Below, piece by piece: positions 58,601 to 64,000 of a DNA stretch of 64,000 nt. Source of the stretch: Fennellomyces sp. T-0311 (taxonomy: Eukaryota; Mucoromycota; Mucoromycetes; Mucorales; Lichtheimiaceae); contig JALLLT010000001.1 in assembly GCA_025266875.1 (NCBI GenBank), positions 682,001 to 746,000 on the forward strand. Reading direction: 5' to 3'. The position numbers and the translations under genes were made by a program. The number at the start of each line of letters is the position of its first letter. Positions within the stretch are counted from its first letter, which is position 1. The notes below the pieces were generated by a model that saw only the letters and a program-made list of their open reading frames with translations, did not search any database and had not been told where the DNA came from.

Positions 58601-61600
58601 AGTGTATGGCTGATATGTACTCCATCAGTCGAGCGGCGGCAGCTTCGCTGGACTTGAGTCCTCCTCACACTCACGATTTTGTCATGGCATCGAAATTGGC
58701 TAAGAAACGGTTGGAGGAAATGTCTTCGATTCATCAAGATCCATTCGGTGCTGTCTTTTCACTTCTTGTTGCAGTCTTTACATCCTTGACTTCGCAAGAG
58801 TTTGCTCGATTGATTTTTCCATTGTGGGAGCGGTTCATTGATGACCGAAACCCACGTGCATTTGTACCTGCAGCTTTTCTTCTCATGCAGTGTGCTGAGA
58901 AAGTTCCCAAATCTGTCGTTGAGACATTTACCCATGACTTTTACAGGTAATATTCTACCTAAGGTTTTTTTCCTTTGTTTTACTCACAAATCCTACAGTA
59001 GCGATCCATTCCGTCGATTATCCGCTATCGAAAAGCAATCTTCGCTTTCTGGATACCGATTCAACATTCTTGCGCAAGAATATATACCCACATCATCTCG
59101 TAAACGGCCATTCCGCGGTGACGGTGGTGCATTCTCCACGCCATTTGTTCCAACGGATCTGGGCAGCAACCGATTCACAATGGATGAACCGCGTTGGATG
59201 GCCAAATTGAAGCATGCAAGCAACTTTCCCATCGAACTGAAAAGACAAATCCAAGAGTTGGGCTGGGACGATGATGATCAAGGCGAAGAACACGAGGCAT
59301 TGAAGAAAGTGCTTACTCCACTTGCGCTGTTACCTTCGCTATATCTCGAAGAAGAAGAAGAACCCATGAACGAAGGTGGAGACACTTCCGCAGGTCGAGA
59401 TGAATCAAAACATGTTAATATCAGCAAAATTATTGCCAGACGCAAACGGGCTGCTACTGTCCACGCATTAACGGTTGCCAATCTCAGCATGGTTGACCTA
59501 TTGGGTGATGACTTTGGCGGTGTATCCAGTGCCTTGCGAGAACTATTGGAAAGTTTCCTTCGCGATGATCCAGCACTCTTTTTGCGACCTTTCCTTGGTG
59601 ATCTGGGCAAAGCCAAAATCACTCAACAACGCGAATTGTTGACTCGATTGCGATATCTTGTCGATTTGCGGTCCAAACTTCCGCCTGGATTCAGTTACAT
59701 CCTGTTCAACTATCTAGCTGGTATGCTGAAGTGGCTTACTCGTGAGAACAAGGAGGATGGACTGGTGTTGATGACTTTGATTCACCCGATTTTGGCTGAA
59801 TTGGCATTGTCGACCAATGAACTTTCCACAAGAGATTTGCGCAAGCATAAGATTGAGCACTTGTTGGTCAGCACAGGTCGATTCTGGTTCACCAATGAAC
59901 AGCCCGCCAGCATGTTTCCTCGTTGTTTGACCGATACAAAGACTCCATTCAGTATTCTCGATATACCCTGGGATATATTCAGCGTTGCCATGTTGAGGAT
60001 CAGCCATATTCAGTTCTTGACCAACTTTTTGGCTCGATACCCACGTGAAGTCTATGCGGTCAAAAAGACTTTGCAAGATTACGAGCCGATCGTTATTCCT
60101 GGAACAAACAAACGCGCATCGTTCCAACACGGGCTGGTGGATACTTACTTTCCCAATATCGCATTGCGCAAGCGTCGAGATACGACCTTTGTATTTGAAG
60201 AGGAAGAGCGACAAGAAAACAAGAATATTGATGGATTGAAGCCGATGCCGCGTGTATCGCAACAAGAAGAGGATGTTGGCATGTTATCGGCTTTGCGAGC
60301 TCGCGTATGGCTTCGATTTATCGACACACTTTTGATCGGACTCAACAAGAACTACAATGACCGAAGCGAACTTGAACGAATACTCAAGGGTGTCAACATG
60401 ATCATCATGGAGCACAATATGGATTTCGAAATCATCGGGCAAGCCTTGATCCTGTATACTCGAATCGTTACCAGGTTCAAGCGACTGTTTCTGAGCAACC
60501 GTGGCCATGGTATCTTTCTACCTGCCCTATTCAAAGTATTTTGCGAAGTGGAGCGGTTCCCGCATGTTCGATCAGCCATCACTTTTGCATGGTGTCGATT
60601 CTACGCGGTGCACGAAGAGACATTTGTTTTCCAAATGCTTGGAACCTTGGTGCCTATCATCCTAAACGCGTATTCAAAATCAACACCACTCGGTGCGTGG
60701 ATGACCGATAATTTGTTTTGTCTCATGCAAGCAATGCATAATCCTCCACGGCTTGGTGCAACATCCGATGTACTTGGTCTTCAACTTCAAGTTGAATTGG
60801 ACGACCACGAACGCAGCGTGCAAGAACGGATCGATGCAGCCAGTAACCCCATGACAATGCCGCTATCAACCACGATTCTGAAACCATTGGCAAAAAGTGT
60901 CACCGCACCCATTGTACCTCTGGTGGTGAGCGATTATGACAACCGACCGTTCCTGCTGCAAAACTTTGTAAAGTTGTTCTTGACCATTATCGCGTATGAT
61001 CCCGGAAGTTTGCGTGCAGAACAGTTTGTCAAGATGATGCGCCATATGCTTCCTCGATTCTGCATGTTGGGCAACTTGACTGGATTGGTATCGGAAGGTA
61101 TTGCCGCATTGATCGAGGTGTTTGCCAAATTCAGCAAAAATGCAAAACCGGCAGCAGCCACTGCAAGTACAGGTGGCCATTCCGGTGCTCCTCATATCAA
61201 TATCACCATTCCTCATCTTTTTGACGATCAGAACAACACTCGTACCGAATCGACGCAACATGCGTATGGAAAACAGTGGCAACAGAACGATCGCTTGACC
61301 ATCAAAAAGGAGTTTGTTTTGCTCGTGAACGAGTTTTTCAAATGTCACGGCGTATTGACCGAAACCAATCATGAAAAAATGGCAAGCATCATTCGTATCG
61401 TGATGCGAGACTATGCGTCGATTCGTGGTGTCATTTGTCCCACCGACTGGATCAAGAACTATCTGGTCGATTCGTTGCAGTCCATGGTGGATATGCGAAA
61501 CTACACCAAACCATTCAAAACCATGCTGCTTCAGATCTATGGCCAATTGCGAGCTCAATGGAAAACGGTGGAAATTGGCGATCTGTACGAAGGATTTGCC

Positions 61601-63118
61601 ATCATTCTCGAAAATGGGCAAGGCAAAGCGATCAATATGAACGATATTGCCGGCATCATGATGGATCGATTCGTTTCGTTTGGTTTATCGATTGCCACGC
61701 GATTGTCGGACTGGGAGTCGAATTTGGAAGCGCATACCAAGTTTTGCAATGCGTTGGCACGACTCATTGTGGCCATCATGGAAAATTCGACGCAGGACGT
61801 GTTGCGTGAAATCGAACAGTTGCCGCCGTCCGTGCTTCTCATTGGCAAAATCATTATTCCGGTATGCTTGCAATACGATCTTCGATGGGACTACAGCGCC
61901 ATCACGGTTGTTCGAAGATATCGTCCCGAACCAACGGCCAATTGGATGCAATTGATGGCATACATATCCAAATGTTGCAGCCAAGCATCGTTACTCAAAT
62001 CCAAATCCAGCGGATTCTCTCTCTCGGCGCTCACATCCAACATTGGCCAAAATGCCGGAGGAGCAGCGAATCAAGATGGTGCAGTGAGCGAGATGAACGA
62101 GGTATTATCGGATCCAAAAGACAAGAAGCAACAAACACCTACGGCCATTGCGCATTTGTTTTCACTTAGCATTGTTGCCATGAAAATCATTTTGTTGCGC
62201 GGTGCAAAGTCACTTGACAAGGTGAAAGGATCGTGGGTGCAGATCGCCTACTTTATTAAAGGTGCACTTGTTTTTGGACAAACGCTAAAGACATTGAAGC
62301 CAAGAACATCGGGTCGAACCTCGCCGCGTATGCCATCATCGCCTGGTCTGAGTCCGCCCAGCGCATGGCCGGGAAGCCCGGTTACACCTGACTCTGTGCA
62401 AACGTCGTTTCTTCGATCAAGCAACGCGCCATTGTCAACGGCGGTACTGTACGATTACGCGACTTGGTGTTTTCTAGAGTTTGTAGTATGTTACAAAAGT
62501 CCTCTGATCCTGTTTTTGCGCGGATTTTTGGATGAAAAACTGAGTGAAATGGGTGGACGTCGAGTTGCCAGTCGATCGAATTCGATGCAGAATTCGCCGG
62601 CGAGCAGTCGACGATCCAAGTGGAAGAGCTGGGGCCATGATGTTGGTAACGATGTGCAAGAGGATATACAGCATCCACAAAGTTCGCCAACATGTGGCCT
62701 TGGTTTGCATATACCCAATCAACAACAACAGCAACAACAACAACCGCCATCACCCTCCTTGTCGGTCCACCCGCCAAGCGATTGGTCAGCTGATGAAACA
62801 AGAGGGTCGATACGGTCCTCTCGTCGAGGATCAAACAATCATCAACGACGACCGACCTCGGGACCTGCATCGACTGAACTGCACATCATTCAAGCAGAAG
62901 CCATCACGGCGTTGATGAACATACAAAACTGTCTAGGATACAAGACTGCGTTGCCGTGGGGCACGGATCATCTTCATACGCAGCAACAGTCAAGGCCGTG
63001 GACTTATCGTGCAGCTGTCAGCAAAGTGTCGTATGAGTGGCGCTTGATCATGCAGTTATATTCGCAATTGATTGAGGCTTCCAGCACTAAACTTCCCACC
63101 ACTCCCACCACTTCTTGA
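55628..63118 (+). CDS. UNC80 homologue (cation-channel complex scaffold)
   Basis: 2406 residues in six exons (55628-56309, 56367-56437, 56490-56975, 57028-57100, 57158-58946, 58999-63118), all phases consistent. Animal UNC80 is a giant helical-repeat scaffold of the NALCN sodium-leak channelosome; fungal Cch1 is the channel counterpart. Matching landmarks: AAFLLMQCAEKVPKSVVETF; LRELLESFLRDDPALFLRPF with QQRELLTRLRYLV; LPPGFSYILFNYLAGMLKWL (animal: SHILFNYLVGLIMYFVR); AITFAWCRFYAVHEETFVFQ (animal: AIEFACHQFYILHRKPFVLQ); FVKLFLTIIAYDPGSLRAEQ; and CPTDWIKNYLVDSLQSM. These occur in the animal order. N- and C-terminal ends are Ser/Gln/Pro-rich, with a polyglutamine run near 62719. It is shorter than human UNC80 (about 3260). 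No membrane span is obvious. Confidence 0.85.
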
Positions 63119-63618
63119 TCTGTATAGTGTTTTTTTCCCTTGTTCTTTTTCTTGTACATATAAAAGTGGCATTCACACACTGTGATCGATGATTTTCATT
63201 GGATGGCGGTGGAACTAGACCTCATTTGCAAAAAGCTATCGCTCGAAACGGAGGAATGACGGCAGACTGATGCTCGGGGCGTGCGGCTTGCCCCCGTTAC
63301 AAAAGGGATTTGCAGAGTTGTCAACGGAGCAAGGGGGCATGCGAGTCTTGATCACAGTACGCCGTTTTTATTACGATCTTTTTGACACAAGGATGGGCGC
63401 TGGAGACAGATGCCGTCCATCACTCTTCCATGATATACCGTGGTCCCATACAGCTAGTTGCCCACACGTTATCGTCAGAACGCCAAGTGTTGGTGTGGTC
63501 ACAGCTTTTGTCCAAAAAATAATAATTTCGGGCTGAAGCACACACACTGACTTTCTCTCTCTCTCTTTCTCTTTCTCTCCTCCCCTTTCCTTTTAAACAC
63601 ACACACCCTCACACACTC
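63119..63618. promoter_or_regulatory. Intergenic / 5' leader of the RING-CH gene
   Basis: 500 bases. A CT-rich tract (63553-63592) and CACACA repeats directly precede the ATG at 63619, a pattern typical of pyrimidine-rich leaders in this window. Confidence 0.45.
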
Positions 63619-64000
63619 ATGGACGAGGATGCAGGTACTGGCTTTTTCTCCACACTCATTCCTAACACACAAATGTTGTGTGATGGCCGAAAAAAAAACA
63701 GGGCCTCTATTTTAAATGACAGGAGACGAATTGCTAACGCGTACCTTTTTGCAGAAATCTGCCGAGTGTGTCGCTGCGGTGGCACTTCTGAGCAACCACT
63801 GTTCCACCCATGTAAATGCTCAGGCAGCATTCGTCATGTTCATCAAGATTGGTAAAAGAAAAAGGCTGTTTCTCTTAATCTTTTCAAAAGCTGACTGAGT
63901 TACGATCTTGTTTATGCAGCTTAACGGAATGGCTATCCCACAGCCGGAAAAAGTAAAGAAGTGCCATGTCGTTAACGAAGAGCACGGAATCCTGACGGTT
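63619..64000 (+). CDS. SSM4: RING-CH (RINGv) E3 ubiquitin ligase, Doa10/Ssm4/MARCH6-like, partial
   Basis: Only the first three exons are in the window (63619-63634, 63755-63851, 63920-63952); the gene runs off the right edge inside an intron. The 48 residues available are MDEDA then [37 protein letters not shown] and SHSRKK. This is the N-terminal RING-CH domain: C-x2-C, C-x-C-SGS, H-x2-C and W. Its extreme N-terminal place and the KCSGSI/HQDCL-x-EWL wording match Doa10/Ssm4/MARCH6, the multi-spanning ER ligase of ER-associated degradation. The rest of the protein, with many membrane spans, should lie to the right. Gene symbol given by homology to yeast. Confidence 0.8.

Overview
The window is a piece of a fungal nuclear chromosome. 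Genes carry short GT-AG introns (about 45-120 bases), stand at moderate density on both strands, and are separated by AT-rich spacers. The protein set (plasma-membrane H+-ATPase, HP1-type chromodomain protein, 20S proteasome subunit, Hal4/Sat4-type kinase, Doa10-type ligase) is fungal. Animal-like families rarely seen in yeasts (UNC80, MYSM1-type JAMM deubiquitinase, RPEL-repeat protein, MLX-like bHLH, mS34) point to an early-diverging lineage, most likely Mucoromycota/Mucorales; that placement is inference. All gene models were assembled by eye from reading frames and splice sites; for every spliced model except the nucleotide-sugar transporter-like gene the exon phases add up to an open frame.

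Layout. 1-1967: no gene seen. 1968-3030 (-) MLX-like bHLH factor. 4744-5730 (+) leucine-rich-repeat protein. 6221-7024 and 7319-7648 (+) two adjacent low-complexity proteins, both ending in a CaaX prenylation box. 7900-8464 (-) three-RPEL protein, divergent from the DMT-type transporter at 8783-9847 (+). 11453-12645 (+) Tma46/ZC3H15-type CCCH protein, followed after 76 bases by the HP1-like protein at 12722-14713 (+), which converges on an SDR at 14854-15798 (-). 15.8-19.5 kb is a gene desert with a 72-base minisatellite, an inverted repeat and a LINE-like relic. 19475-20438 (+) SDR with a GC-AG intron; 20571-23615 (-) PMA1; 24073-26550 (+) MYSM1-like deubiquitinase; 27002-28400 (+) unrecognised 344-aa protein; 29456-31699 (-) membrane-anchored kelch protein. 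31.7-38.5 kb is a second desert with a decayed kelch copy, direct repeats and a second copy of the LINE-like relic. 38483-38969 (+) mS34; 39627-41237 (-) kinase; 42698-45118 (-) GH5 glucosidase with a CaaX end; 46180-47039 (+) RS-rich protein; 48796-49914 (+) TMEM19/DUF92; 49977-50913 (-) proteasome alpha-4. 51-55.6 kb is a third desert. 55628-63118 (+) encodes a 2406-residue UNC80 homologue, and 63619 onward is the start of a Doa10-like RING-CH ligase cut by the window end.

Themes. There is no operon-like pathway cluster. Three proteins end in C-x-I-M, predicted farnesylation signals. Chromatin functions are represented by the HP1-like protein and the histone H2A deubiquitinase homologue. 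Membrane and ion physiology is represented by the H+-ATPase, the Hal4/5-type kinase and the UNC80 homologue. The strongest leads are the UNC80 homologue, the CaaX-tagged GH5 glucosidase, the adjacent CaaX pair, and the homologous retroelement and kelch relics.
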